From: Oscillospiraceae bacterium
Lineage (GTDB): Bacteria; Bacillota; Clostridia; Oscillospirales; Oscillospiraceae
Direction: 5' to 3'
Length of the DNA: 64,000 bases
Assembly (NCBI GenBank): GCA_017541995.1
Contig: JAFXYD010000035.1
Location: 1 to 64,000, forward strand
Within the stretch, counting starts at the first letter, position 1. Each line of letters begins with the position of its first letter. Below are positions 30,569 through 39,128 of the stretch, piece after piece. Made by a program: the position numbers and the translations under genes. The notes beneath the pieces were generated by a model that saw only the letters and a list, made by a program, of their open reading frames with translations, made no database searches and was not told the origin of the DNA.

Positions 30569-32074
30569 ATGGCTACCTTTATCACCGAACCCTCCCGTAC
30601 CTTCAACGAATATCTTCTGATCCCCGGCTATTCCTCCGCGGAATGCGTTCCTGCCAACGTCAGTCTGAAAACCCCGCTGGTGAAATTCCGCAAGGGCGAG
30701 GAGCCCGCCATCAGCCTGAATATCCCCCTGGTCTCCGCCATTATGCAGGCGGTCTCCGGGGACCGGCTGGCGGTGGCCCTGGCTACCGAGGGCGGCGTCA
30801 GCTTCATCTACGGTTCCCAGTCCGTGGAGGACGAGGCCGCCATGGTGAAGCGGGCCAAGGACTACAAGGCGGGCTTTGTCCGCAGCGACTCCAACCTTCG
30901 GCCCGACAGCACCCTGGCGGAGGTCATCGCCCTGCGGGAGCGCACGGGCCACTCCACCATGGCCGTTACCGACGACGGCACCGCCGAGGGCAAGCTCCTG
31001 GGCATCGTCACCAGCCGGGATTACCGGGTCAGCCGCATGGGGCCGGAGACCCTCGTCTCCTCCTTCATGACCCCCATTGAGAAGATGATCTACGCCCCCG
31101 AGGGCACCACCCTCAAGGAGGCCAACGACATCATCTGGGACCACAAGCTCAACACCCTGCCCATCGTCAACGCGGCGGGCCAGCTCTGCTACTTCGTCTT
31201 CCGCAAGGATTACGACTCCCACAAGCAGAACCAGAACGAGCTTCTGGACGACCACAAGCGCTACGTGGTAGGCGCGGGCCTCAACACCCGGGACTACGCC
31301 ACCCGGGTTCCCGCCCTCATCGAGGCGGGGGCCGACGTGCTGTGCATCGACTCCTCCGAGGGCTTCTCCGAGTGGCAGAAGCGGACCCTGGCCTGGATCC
31401 GGGAGCGCTACGGCGACGCCGTGAAGGTGGGCGCCGGCAACGTGGTGGACGCCGAGGGCTTCCGCTTCCTGGCGGACTGCGGGGCCGACTTTGTCAAGGT
31501 GGGCATCGGCGGCGGATCCATCTGCATCACCCGGGAGACCAAGGGCATCGGACGGGGCCAGGCCACGGCCCTCATTGAGGTCTGCAAGGCCCGGGACGAG
31601 TATTACAGAGAAACCGGCGTCTACGTTCCCGTCTGCTCCGACGGCGGCATCGTCTACGACCACCACGTCACCCTGGCTCTGGCCATGGGGGCCGACTTCA
31701 TCATGCTGGGCCGCTACTTCGCCCGCTTCGACGAAAGCCCCTCCAACAAGGTCTCCATCAACGGCACCTACTACAAGGAATACTGGGGCGAGGGCTCTGC
31801 CCGGGCCCGGAACTGGCAGCGCTACGACCTGGGCGGCGACAAGAAGCTGAGCTTCGAGGAGGGCGTGGACTCCTACGTGCCCTATGCCGGACGCCTGAAG
31901 GACAACGTGGCCCTGACGCTCAGCAAGGTCAAGTCCACCATGTGCAACTGCGGCGCTTTGAGCATCCCCGAGTTCCAGCAGAAGGCCAAGCTGACCCTGG
32001 TCTCCGCCACCTCCATCGTGGAGGGCGGCGCCCACGACGTGATCCAGAAGGACACCTCCGCAACGATTAAATAA
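30569..32074 (+). CDS. guaB: IMP dehydrogenase
   Basis: A 501-residue TIM-barrel enzyme. The catalytic loop [13 protein letters not shown] holds Cys319. Two CBS domains are inserted at about residues 95-225 (TSRDYRV at the first). [10 protein letters not shown] and ARNWQRYD are the phosphate-site and flap regions. It oxidises IMP to XMP, the committed step to GMP. It has its own AAAAGGAG site 30 bases after purL and is the last gene of the run, followed by a strong terminator. Confidence 0.93.
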   Translation: MATFITEPSRTFNEYLLIPGYSSAECVPANVSLKTPLVKFRKGEEPAISLNIPLVSAIMQAVSGDRLAVALATEGGVSFIYGSQSVEDEAAMVKRAKDYKAGFVRSDSNLRPDSTLAEVIALRERTGHSTMAVTDDGTAEGKLLGIVTSRDYRVSRMGPETLVSSFMTPIEKMIYAPEGTTLKEANDIIWDHKLNTLPIVNAAGQLCYFVFRKDYDSHKQNQNELLDDHKRYVVGAGLNTRDYATRVPALIEAGADVLCIDSSEGFSEWQKRTLAWIRERYGDAVKVGAGNVVDAEGFRFLADCGADFVKVGIGGGSICITRETKGIGRGQATALIEVCKARDEYYRETGVYVPVCSDGGIVYDHHVTLALAMGADFIMLGRYFARFDESPSNKVSINGTYYKEYWGEGSARARNWQRYDLGGDKKLSFEEGVDSYVPYAGRLKDNVALTLSKVKSTMCNCGALSIPEFQQKAKLTLVSATSIVEGGAHDVIQKDTSATIK

Positions 32075-32085
32075 GGATTATAGAG

Positions 32086-32122
32086 AAAAATCGCTTCCCG
32101 GGTTTTCCGGGAAGCGATTTTT
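32086..32122. terminator. Bidirectional rho-independent terminator between guaB and hypA
   Basis: Perfect 16-base arms (32086-32101 and 32107-32122) with a GTTTT loop and T5/A5 edges. It ends guaB transcription on the plus strand and the hypA operon on the minus strand. Confidence 0.92.
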
Positions 32123-32130
32123 CTATGGGT

Positions 32131-32475
32131 CTATTCCGCTTCGATCTCCTTGATGATGCACTCGTTGCCCTGTTGGAGCCAGGTCTCGCCGGAGCCGCAG
32201 CGGGGGCAGATTTTGCCGTATTTCACGGTTTCATAGCTGGTTTTGCAGTGGTCGCACCAGGTCACGGCGGGGATGGTCTCCAGCACCAGCTGGCTGTCCT
32301 TCAAAACCGAATGCCGGAGCTTGAAGTAGTCCCAGGCGTCAGTGAACAAATCCGTCATGATGCCCGAGACCTCGCCCACCTGTAAGACCACCTTGCCGAT
32401 GGCCGTCAGCTTGTTTTCCTCCGCGGTCTGGTCCAGGGTTTTGGCCAGATGGAGGACGATTCCCATTTCATGCAT
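32131..32475 (-). CDS. hypA: HypA-like nickel metallochaperone
   Basis: A 114-residue protein with the N-terminal Met-His-Glu nickel site and a zinc site of Cys74, Cys77, Cys90 and Cys93 (CDHC and CPRC). HypA delivers nickel to hydrogenase or urease precursors with HypB. It is the last gene of the leftward operon, 4 bases after the 927-aa flavoprotein gene. No hydrogenase, urease or other hyp gene is in the window apart from two hypB copies. The nickel client is unknown. Confidence 0.88.
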   Translation of the reverse strand: MHEMGIVLHLAKTLDQTAEENKLTAIGKVVLQVGEVSGIMTDLFTDAWDYFKLRHSVLKDSQLVLETIPAVTWCDHCKTSYETVKYGKICPRCGSGETWLQQGNECIIKEIEAE

Positions 32476-32479
32476 GATT

Positions 32480-35263
32480 TTATTTCTTCCCGAATAGTAT
32501 TTTCATCTCCCGCTGGGCGGCGTACTTTGCTACCACGGGCAGCTTGTCCTCGCAGCGGATCATCCGGGAGGCCTCGGGCAGATCCCGGGTCAGATGAATG
32601 GCGTCGAACTCGCAGCGGGTGGTGCACAGGCCGCAGCCCACGCAGCGGTTGAGATCCACGGTGGTGGCGCCGCAGCTCAGGCAGCGGGCGGCCTCGGCCT
32701 TCGCCTGCTCCTCGGTGAAGCTCAGGCGCACGTCCCCAAAGGTATTCCGGGGGTTGCCGGGCTTCCTGTCGGGCTTGTTCCGGCGGGCAGTGTCAAAGCC
32801 CTGGGGGTCGATCAGCACTTTGTTCTTGTCCAGCTCCTTGAACTGCCGCAGATCCCGGGCGATGGTCTGGCTCTGGCCGGGATGCACGAAGCGGTGCATG
32901 GACTCAGAGCCCAGCTTGCCGTCGGCAATGGCGTCAATGGCAAACTTTGCTCCGTGGGCAATGTCGCCGCCCACGAAGATGCCGGGCTCTCCGGTCTCAA
33001 AGGTGATGGGATCGTGGATCACGGTGCCGTTCCGGTTCAGCTCCACCCCGGTGCCCTCCAGCAGCTTGCCCCAAACCGCGCTTTGGCCGATGGCCTGGAG
33101 CACCGTGGAGCAGGGGAGGGTAATGGTTTCGTTCTCGTCGTAGCTCGGGGCAAAGCGGCGCTGCTCGTCATAGACCGCGGTGCAGCGCTTGAAGACGATC
33201 CCGGTGACCTTGCCGTTTTCGGTGAGAATCTCCTTGGGGCCCCAGCCGTTGAGAACCTGGATGCTCTCCTCCTTCGCCTCGTCCACCTCGTCCCGGGCGG
33301 CAGGCATTTCGTCCTCAGACTCCAGGCAGAGCATGGTGACCTTACCGCCGGTCGTACGCACCGCGGTGCGGGCCACGTCCACAGCCACGTTGCCGCCGCC
33401 TACCACCACCACGTCCCCGGGCAGGCGGATGGAGTGATCCCGGTTCACCCGGTTGAGGAAGGCGATGCCGGACTCCACGCCCTGGGCCTCCTCCCCGGGC
33501 ACCCCGGTCTTGCGGCCGCCCTGCATGCCGATGGCGAGATAGAAGGCCTTGTAGCCCTGCTCCTTCAGCTGGGCGATGCTGAGATCCTTGCCGATCTCCA
33601 CGTCGCAGCGGAACTCCACGCCCATTTCCCGCAGCACCGAAATCTCCGCGGCCAGCACGTCCTTCTCCAGCCGGAAGCTGGGCACGCCGTACTGCAGCAT
33701 GCCGCCGGGCTGCGGATCCTTCTCAAAGACCGTGACCTCATAACCCCGGGTGCGGAGATAGTAGGCGCAGCTCAGACCCGCGGGGCCCGCGCCGATGACG
33801 GCCATTTTGTAGTCCGGGCCCCACATGCCGCCGTCGTCCTTCTCGCAGATGGGGATGTAGCGATTCTCCCGCTTCAGCTCCAGGGCGGAGATGAACTTCT
33901 TCACCTCGTCAATGGCAATGGGCTCGTCCACAGTGCCCCGGGTGCAGGCGTCCTCGCAGCGCCGGTTGCAGATGGCGCCGCAGACGGCGGGCAGGGGATT
34001 GTCCTGCTTGATGAGCCGCAAAGCCTCGTAGTAACGGCCCTCCTTTGCCATTTGCAGATAGCCCTGAACGGCAATATGGGCGGGGCAGGCGGTCTTGCAG
34101 GGAGCGGTGCCGGAGTCGTAGCAGTTGATCTTGGCGTCCTCCCGGTAGTGGATGTTCCACTTGTCGGCGCTCCATTTTTTGGCGTCGGGCAGCTCGGTGA
34201 CGGGGTACTGGACGGGGCCCTGCTTGGTGCAGAGCTTCTGGCCCAGCTTTGCCGCTCCCACGGGGCAGACCTCCACGCACTTGCCGCAGGCCACGCATTT
34301 TTCGGTCTCCACATGGGCCCGGTAGGCGGAGCGGGACATATTGGGGGTGTTGTAGAGCTGGGAGGTACGCAGGGCGTTGCAGACCCCCGCCGCGCAGTTG
34401 CAGATGGCAACGATCTTGTCCTCGCCGTCGATGTTGGTGATCTGGTGTACAAAGCCGTGGCGCTCGGCCCGCTCCAGGATCTCCAGCGCCTCCTCGTAGC
34501 TGATGTAGCGGCCCATGCCCTTGTCCACCTGGTACTCGGCCATGTCGCCCATGCCCATGCAGAACTCGCCGTTAATCTGGCCGGAGCCCTCGCCCCGCAT
34601 GGCCTGCTGCTTGCGGCAGGTACACTGACCCACGGAGTACTTGTCGTACTTCTTCAGCCAGTGGGAGATGTGCTCCACCGAGGCGGACTGATTCTCATGC
34701 GCAATGGCCTTCTCCACGGGGATGACGTGCATGCCCACGCCGGCGCCGCCCAGGGGGATCATGGGGGTGACGTTCTCCAGGGGCATCTGGGTCATCAGGT
34801 TAAAGAAGGTAGCCAGCTCCGGATGCTGGGCCGTCAGCTCGTCGTTCATCATCATGAACTCCGCCGAGCCGGGGACGAAGATGGGGACGTTATAGTGCTT
34901 GGTCTTTTCCGGTCCCTCCCGGGTCATTTCGATCATGCCCACCCAGCACAGATGCTTGACCATCTGCTCGGTGTCCGCTTCGGACATGTTGTTCATCTTC
35001 GCCAGGGTGGGTACGTCATAGGGCACCCGGGTCTTCTTGAAGCTCAGCAGGAAGCGGGCCTCCTCCTTGGTCAGCACCGCGTCCAGCGCCCAGTACTCGG
35101 GATCGTCGTATTTCAGACTCCGGGTGTATTTCTGCAGGTAGCGGTCGGTGATCATGGTGCCGAGCTTCAGAATCAGCTTGGCTTTTTCCGGGTCAGCGGG
35201 CTTGTAGTTGGGATCCTGACGAAAATCCCGCGGGTTGACCATGCGATTTTTTTGATCTTTCAT
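32480..35263 (-). CDS. Multi-FeS GltD-type flavoprotein oxidoreductase (paralog A)
   Basis: A 927-residue protein. Residues 1-300 form a winged-helix-like region followed by a Cys-rich domain (GQCTCRK, a further Cys, CNCAAGVC), probably binding an extra cluster. Then come a ferredoxin motif at Cys323 (CVACGKCVEVCP), a GltD-type FeS segment at Cys389 (CKTACPAHIAVQGY), an FAD fold near 488 (VIGAGPAGLSCAYYL), and an NAD(P) fold near 618 (VVVGGGNVAVDVARTA). A C-terminal ferredoxin pair lies at about 858-890. It probably moves electrons between NAD(P)H and a low-potential partner. It is closely related along its whole length to the protein at 43325-46138 in the opposite operon. The partner is unknown. 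Confidence 0.8.
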   Translation of the reverse strand: MKDQKNRMVNPRDFRQDPNYKPADPEKAKLILKLGTMITDRYLQKYTRSLKYDDPEYWALDAVLTKEEARFLLSFKKTRVPYDVPTLAKMNNMSEADTEQMVKHLCWVGMIEMTREGPEKTKHYNVPIFVPGSAEFMMMNDELTAQHPELATFFNLMTQMPLENVTPMIPLGGAGVGMHVIPVEKAIAHENQSASVEHISHWLKKYDKYSVGQCTCRKQQAMRGEGSGQINGEFCMGMGDMAEYQVDKGMGRYISYEEALEILERAERHGFVHQITNIDGEDKIVAICNCAAGVCNALRTSQLYNTPNMSRSAYRAHVETEKCVACGKCVEVCPVGAAKLGQKLCTKQGPVQYPVTELPDAKKWSADKWNIHYREDAKINCYDSGTAPCKTACPAHIAVQGYLQMAKEGRYYEALRLIKQDNPLPAVCGAICNRRCEDACTRGTVDEPIAIDEVKKFISALELKRENRYIPICEKDDGGMWGPDYKMAVIGAGPAGLSCAYYLRTRGYEVTVFEKDPQPGGMLQYGVPSFRLEKDVLAAEISVLREMGVEFRCDVEIGKDLSIAQLKEQGYKAFYLAIGMQGGRKTGVPGEEAQGVESGIAFLNRVNRDHSIRLPGDVVVVGGGNVAVDVARTAVRTTGGKVTMLCLESEDEMPAARDEVDEAKEESIQVLNGWGPKEILTENGKVTGIVFKRCTAVYDEQRRFAPSYDENETITLPCSTVLQAIGQSAVWGKLLEGTGVELNRNGTVIHDPITFETGEPGIFVGGDIAHGAKFAIDAIADGKLGSESMHRFVHPGQSQTIARDLRQFKELDKNKVLIDPQGFDTARRNKPDRKPGNPRNTFGDVRLSFTEEQAKAEAARCLSCGATTVDLNRCVGCGLCTTRCEFDAIHLTRDLPEASRMIRCEDKLPVVAKYAAQREMKILFGKK

Positions 35264-35311
35264 CTTTCTTCCTCTCCGTCTGTTGTGATATAAATCTTCA
35301 GTGATAGCTGC

Positions 35312-35962
35312 TTACAGCGCTTGTACCTGGGCCAGAAGCCACTGCTCCAGGGGCTCCATACCTTCCCCCGTTTTGGCGCTGACCGGGAAGATCCGGATGC
35401 CGGGGTTCAGCTTCAAAACCCGCTCGCGACATTTTTCCAGGTCAAAATCAAAATAGGGGAGGGCGTCGGTTTTCGTAATGATCAGCGCGTCGCTCTTCTG
35501 GAACATCAAGGGATATTTCAGGGGCTTGTCGTCTCCCTCGGGCACAGAGAGCAGCATCAGATTCTTCGCCGCTCCGGTGTCATATTCCGCCGGGCAGATC
35601 AGATTGCCCACGTTCTCTAGGAAGATCAGCTCCAGATCCTCCGCCTCCATGGCCTCCCAGGCGCTCGCGGTCATGCCCGCGTCCATGTGGCACATCCCGG
35701 AGGTGTGAACCTGAATCGAGGCGGCCCCCAGGGCCTCTATGCGCCGGGCGTCCACGTCGGATTCAATGTCCGCCTCCATGACGCCGATCTTCAGCTGCTT
35801 CAGATCCCGGATGATCCGGGACAGCAGGGTGGTCTTGCCGGAGCCGGGACTGCTCATGACATTCACCAGCAGGGTACCGGCCTCCCGCATCCGCAGCCGC
35901 AGGGCCTCCGCGTCCCGGTCGTTGGAGGCGGTGACGGTTTCATTCAGTTGGATGAGCTTCAA
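35312..35962 (-). CDS. hypB: HypB-family nickel GTPase, copy 1
   Basis: A 216-residue SIMIBI GTPase. I place the start at TTG 35962, which overlaps the upstream hypB stop (TTGA) and follows GGAGGCGGAGGGA; this aligns its N-terminus with the other copy. The P-loop is SSPGSGKTTL. The G-domain metal site Cys-His (SGMCHMDAGM) and Cys in ENVGNLICP are intact. The N-terminal CxxCGC nickel motif of E. coli HypB is absent. It should couple GTP hydrolysis to nickel transfer with HypA. Tandem duplication is unusual. Confidence 0.88.
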   Translation of the reverse strand: MKLIQLNETVTASNDRDAEALRLRMREAGTLLVNVMSSPGSGKTTLLSRIIRDLKQLKIGVMEADIESDVDARRIEALGAASIQVHTSGMCHMDAGMTASAWEAMEAEDLELIFLENVGNLICPAEYDTGAAKNLMLLSVPEGDDKPLKYPLMFQKSDALIITKTDALPYFDFDLEKCRERVLKLNPGIRIFPVSAKTGEGMEPLEQWLLAQVQAL

Positions 35963-36630
35963 TCCCTCCGCCTCCCCTCCGTCAGCCACTGCCGCAGCCA
36001 ATCCGCCAGGGCGTCAAAGCCCTTCCCGGTTTTGGCGGAGACCGGGAAAATCTGAATATTGGGGTTCAGCGCCCTCGCCCGCTGGGCGGCGGCCTCCGGA
36101 TCGAAGTCGAAGACCGCTGCGGCGTCCATTTTGTTCACCAGCATCAGATCGCTCACCGTGAACATCAGCGGGTATTTCAGAGGCTTGTCGTCTCCCTCGG
36201 GCACGGAGAGAATCATCATCCGAAGCCCTGCGCCCACGTCAAACTCCGCGGGGCAGACCAGGTTTCCCACGTTCTCCAGGAAAACGAGATCCAGCTCCTC
36301 CGGCTCCAGAGCCTCCAGACCCTGGGCCGTCATGGCGGCGTCCATGTGGCACAGGCCACCGGTGTGGAGCTGAATCACCGCGGCGCCCGCCTCGCTGACG
36401 GCCCTGGCGTCCACGTCGGAGTCCACGTCCGCCTCCATGACGCCAATTTTGAACTCCCCGCCCAGCCGCCGGATCAGCTGCAGCAGGGTAGAGGTCTTTC
36501 CAGCCCCGGGGGAGCCCATGAGATTCACCAGCAGCACACCCCGCCGGGCCAGGGCGGCCCTGGTCTCGGCGGCGATCCGGTCGTTGTCCGCCAGCAGCCG
36601 CTCCTTCACGTCTATGATTTTATAGTTCAT
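35959..36630 (-). CDS. hypB: HypB-family nickel GTPase, copy 2
   Basis: A 223-residue paralog of the adjacent HypB. It has the P-loop GSPGAGKTSTL, the metal-site GGLCHMDAAM and ENVGNLVCPAE, and the guanine-specificity NKMDAA. Switch region ADVDSDVDARAV matches its neighbour. The two are clearly related but diverged, so the duplication is not recent. It lies 12 bases downstream of the thioesterase gene in one operon. Two copies may form a heterodimer or serve two clients; that is inference. Confidence 0.88.
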   Translation of the reverse strand: MNYKIIDVKERLLADNDRIAAETRAALARRGVLLVNLMGSPGAGKTSTLLQLIRRLGGEFKIGVMEADVDSDVDARAVSEAGAAVIQLHTGGLCHMDAAMTAQGLEALEPEELDLVFLENVGNLVCPAEFDVGAGLRMMILSVPEGDDKPLKYPLMFTVSDLMLVNKMDAAAVFDFDPEAAAQRARALNPNIQIFPVSAKTGKGFDALADWLRQWLTEGRRRD

Positions 36631-36642
36631 GCTGTAACCGTC

Positions 36643-37371
36643 CTATTCCCGGCCGGGGGCGAATTCAAAGCCCAGCCGAAAAATTCGTTTGTCCGTGAAG
36701 CCGGAGAAGAGAAAGCCTTTCTCCTGCTCCTGCGCCCGCAGCTCCATGCGGTCTCCCAGCCGGAGCTCGGCGGCGTATTCCGCTTGAAGCCCCCGCAGGG
36801 GCAGCTCCCGCAGCCGGGGGGGCATGGCGTCCACCGCCAGATCCAGATACCGGGCGTTGTTCATGTGCCCGTTGAGATCCGTGACGCTGTAGGGCACGGT
36901 CCAGGAGACGGGGGCCTCGTCCACGGCCGCCTTGGGAGGCCGGGGGAAGAAGCAGTCCCAATCCGCCGCCATGCCGTGGATCAGCACCCCGGTCTCCTGG
37001 GGGGAGGCCATGGTCCGGGTCCGGGCGTTCATCAGCGTCCAGATGGAGGAGGCGGTCAGCAGCTCGGCTCCCGAGGCGTCGCTGATCCGGTAATAGCGGG
37101 GAAACAGGGTGTGCATGGTCTCTCCGGGAACCGAGTCCAGGACAATGCGCTCGTCATAGCGCGGCAGCCGTTGAATCCGCAGCTGCTGCAAAGCCACCAC
37201 CCAGAGCCAGCCCCGATCCAGGGTTTTGTCCCGCCCGAAGCCCAAAGCCTCGGTATGGGCGATGGCGGCCTCCTGCAAGAGGGTAAAGAGGCGGCTCAGC
37301 CGGAGCCGCCGGTTCAGATCCACGTCCGAGGAGAGGATCTTGTATTCGATGTGATAGGCGTCCAGGTTCAT
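36643..37371 (-). CDS. Acyl-ACP thioesterase (FatA/FatB type)
   Basis: A 242-residue double-hotdog enzyme. The start ATG at 37371 overlaps the ACP stop (ATGA). The N-terminal half holds FTLLQEAAIAHTEALGFG; the C-terminal half holds the catalytic DLNGHMNNARYLD (Asn, His). The WLWVVALQQLRIQRLPRYDE block is typical of PF01643. It hydrolyses acyl-ACP to free fatty acid. Position immediately after the ACP gene suggests it unloads this dedicated carrier. Confidence 0.85.
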   Translation of the reverse strand: MNLDAYHIEYKILSSDVDLNRRLRLSRLFTLLQEAAIAHTEALGFGRDKTLDRGWLWVVALQQLRIQRLPRYDERIVLDSVPGETMHTLFPRYYRISDASGAELLTASSIWTLMNARTRTMASPQETGVLIHGMAADWDCFFPRPPKAAVDEAPVSWTVPYSVTDLNGHMNNARYLDLAVDAMPPRLRELPLRGLQAEYAAELRLGDRMELRAQEQEKGFLFSGFTDKRIFRLGFEFAPGRE

Positions 37372-37613
37372 TTCAGCCGCTTTTCGATGGCCGTGACCAC
37401 GTCGCCCACGGTATAGAGCTTCTGCCACTGGCGATCCGGGATCTTGATGTCGAAGACCGCCTCCAGCCGGCAGATGATCAGGGTGAAGCCCATGGAGTCA
37501 ATGGCCGTGTCGGTGTTGATCACGCTGCTCTCCTTCAGCTCCTGCTCCTGGGTCTCCGGCACGCAGTCGTGGACGATTTCCAGCACCTTGTCGTAGATTT
37601 CAGTTCTTGTCAT
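37368..37613 (-). CDS. Acyl carrier protein
   Basis: An 81-residue four-helix carrier. The phosphopantetheine Ser lies in AIDSMGFTLI, the equivalent of the DSL motif of AcpP. Helix 3 carries DRQWQKLYTVGDVV. It differs from a housekeeping AcpP in the DSM motif and in its context: it is wedged between a ligase gene (14-base overlap) and a thioesterase gene (4-base overlap). It is probably a specialised carrier loaded by the ligase. Confidence 0.85.
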   Translation of the reverse strand: MTRTEIYDKVLEIVHDCVPETQEQELKESSVINTDTAIDSMGFTLIICRLEAVFDIKIPDRQWQKLYTVGDVVTAIEKRLK

Positions 37614-38976
37614 ATTGCGATACCACCTTTTGTTGTAAGATCCAGCGTTGTATTTTGCCCGTTGCCGTCCGGGGCAGCGGGGATGGATCCAGAATTACGC
37701 GTTTCAGACGGCGGGACAGCGGCAGCTCCCGCATCAGGGGCTCCAGAGCCCGGGTGACAGCCTCCCGCTCCGTCTCCCTGCCCCGCAGCACCAGGGCGGG
37801 GGCGGCCTTGAGCTCGATCACGGCAAAGTCCCGCTCCGGCAGGACGCTCCGCAGTCTGGCCTCATATTCCGGCAGAAAGAGCTTGGTGCCGTCGGGAAAG
37901 ACCAGAATCTCCTTTTTACGGCCCGTCACATGGAGCAGGCCCTTCTCATCCAGGCGGCCCAAATCGCCGGTACGCAGCACCCCGTCCCGCAATACGGCCG
38001 CCGTGGCGGCGGGGTCCTTGCAGTAGCCCTGCATCATGCAGCTCTCGTTTTCGATCAGCAGCTCCCCGTCCTCCGCCACGCGGACCCGGAAGTCCGGGCA
38101 GATCTGCATGGCGTAAGGATCCTCTCCCAGTGACAGCGCCACGCCGGAGGAGCATTCCGTCAGCCCGTAACCGAAGCTGACCCGGATCCCCCTGGCCTTT
38201 ACCGCGGCGGGGAGGGCGGGAGGACAGTCCCCCGCGCCGATGAGCACCAGCCTCAAGCCCTGGTTCAAGGCCTCCTGCTTCAGCAGAAAGCCCAGCAGCA
38301 TGGGCACCACCGCAACGGCGGTGGGGGAGAAGTGCTTCAGATCCTCGGCGTAATATCTGGCGCCCCGGCCCAGGGCCACGCAGGCCCCGCAGCTGAGACC
38401 CCACAGCAGGCCGCAGACGAAGCCAAAGACGTGATTCAGGGGCAGCAGGCAGAGCAGCCTGTCCTCCGGGGAGAGGGGCAGCAGAGCTCCGCCGTTCCAG
38501 GCGCTGGCGCAGAGGCTGGCCTGGGTCAGCACCACGGCCTTGGAGGAGTCCGTAGTGCCGGAGGTGAAGAAGAGAACCCTCCCGGCGCCGTCGGCGGCGC
38601 CGCGGGTCAGCCAGGGCGTCAGGTCCGCGTCCAGGGCGTCCTCTCCCCACAGAGCGTCGATGTCGGTTTTCCGTATGAGGGCGGGCAGCTCCTCCTCGGG
38701 GAGGTTTTCATCCAGCAGCACCAGCTGCATGCCCGCCAGCGCCGCGGCGAAGATTTCCCGCACGCAGGCATAGCTGCCATCGCAGAGGACGCCGAGACAG
38801 CGCTTTCCGCCCGCCTTCAGGGCTTCCGCCCTTGCCTGCACGTCCTTTTGAAAGGCCAGATAGCTTTTGCAGCCCGCCGCGCCGAAGCGCAGGGCGGGGG
38901 CCTCCGGCTGCCGGGCGGCCAGATCCTCCAGCAGAGCGGCAAAGGACGGATATTTCGGATACTTGGCCTGGAACAT
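37600..38976 (-). CDS. AMP-forming acyl ligase (ANL superfamily, acyl-ACP or acyl-CoA synthetase)
   Basis: A 458-residue adenylating enzyme. The P-loop is LFFTSGTTDSSKAVVLT near residue 140. FGYGLTECSSG is the A5-type motif, RTGDLGRLDEKG the A7 hinge, and GKIQRWIL carries the C-terminal catalytic Lys. It is shorter than typical long-chain acyl-CoA ligases (about 550). Overlap with the ACP gene suggests it loads a fatty acid onto that ACP. It is the first gene of the leftward operon. The acid is unknown. Confidence 0.85.
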   Translation of the reverse strand: MFQAKYPKYPSFAALLEDLAARQPEAPALRFGAAGCKSYLAFQKDVQARAEALKAGGKRCLGVLCDGSYACVREIFAAALAGMQLVLLDENLPEEELPALIRKTDIDALWGEDALDADLTPWLTRGAADGAGRVLFFTSGTTDSSKAVVLTQASLCASAWNGGALLPLSPEDRLLCLLPLNHVFGFVCGLLWGLSCGACVALGRGARYYAEDLKHFSPTAVAVVPMLLGFLLKQEALNQGLRLVLIGAGDCPPALPAAVKARGIRVSFGYGLTECSSGVALSLGEDPYAMQICPDFRVRVAEDGELLIENESCMMQGYCKDPAATAAVLRDGVLRTGDLGRLDEKGLLHVTGRKKEILVFPDGTKLFLPEYEARLRSVLPERDFAVIELKAAPALVLRGRETEREAVTRALEPLMRELPLSRRLKRVILDPSPLPRTATGKIQRWILQQKVVSQYDKN

Positions 38977-39128
38977 AGAATCGCCTCGCTTTAGAACAGT
39001 ATAACATGTTTTAAAGAAAAAAGATACAATAATCTTTGCGATTTTTTAAAAATAAGTGGTGCATTTTCCAAACGAATGGTGTATAATGAAAAGAGCGATA
39101 TTGTTGCGAACAAGAAGGAGGAACTACA
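38977..39128. promoter_or_regulatory. Divergent promoter region of the fatty-acid locus
   Basis: A 152-base AT-rich gap between the ligase gene (minus) and the isomerase gene (plus). The plus strand has TATAAT at 39082-39087 in GGTGTATAATGAA, with no clear -35. The minus strand has TATACT (complement of 38998-39003). A palindrome AACATGTT at 39003-39010 abuts the minus -10, and TGGTG is repeated at 39057-39061 and 39077-39081; either could be an operator. Confidence 0.55.

Noticed and set aside
32131..36630. A NiFe-hydrogenase maturation operon
   Set aside because: hypA and hypB are present, but no hydrogenase subunits or hypC-F are found in the window, so that label is not supported.
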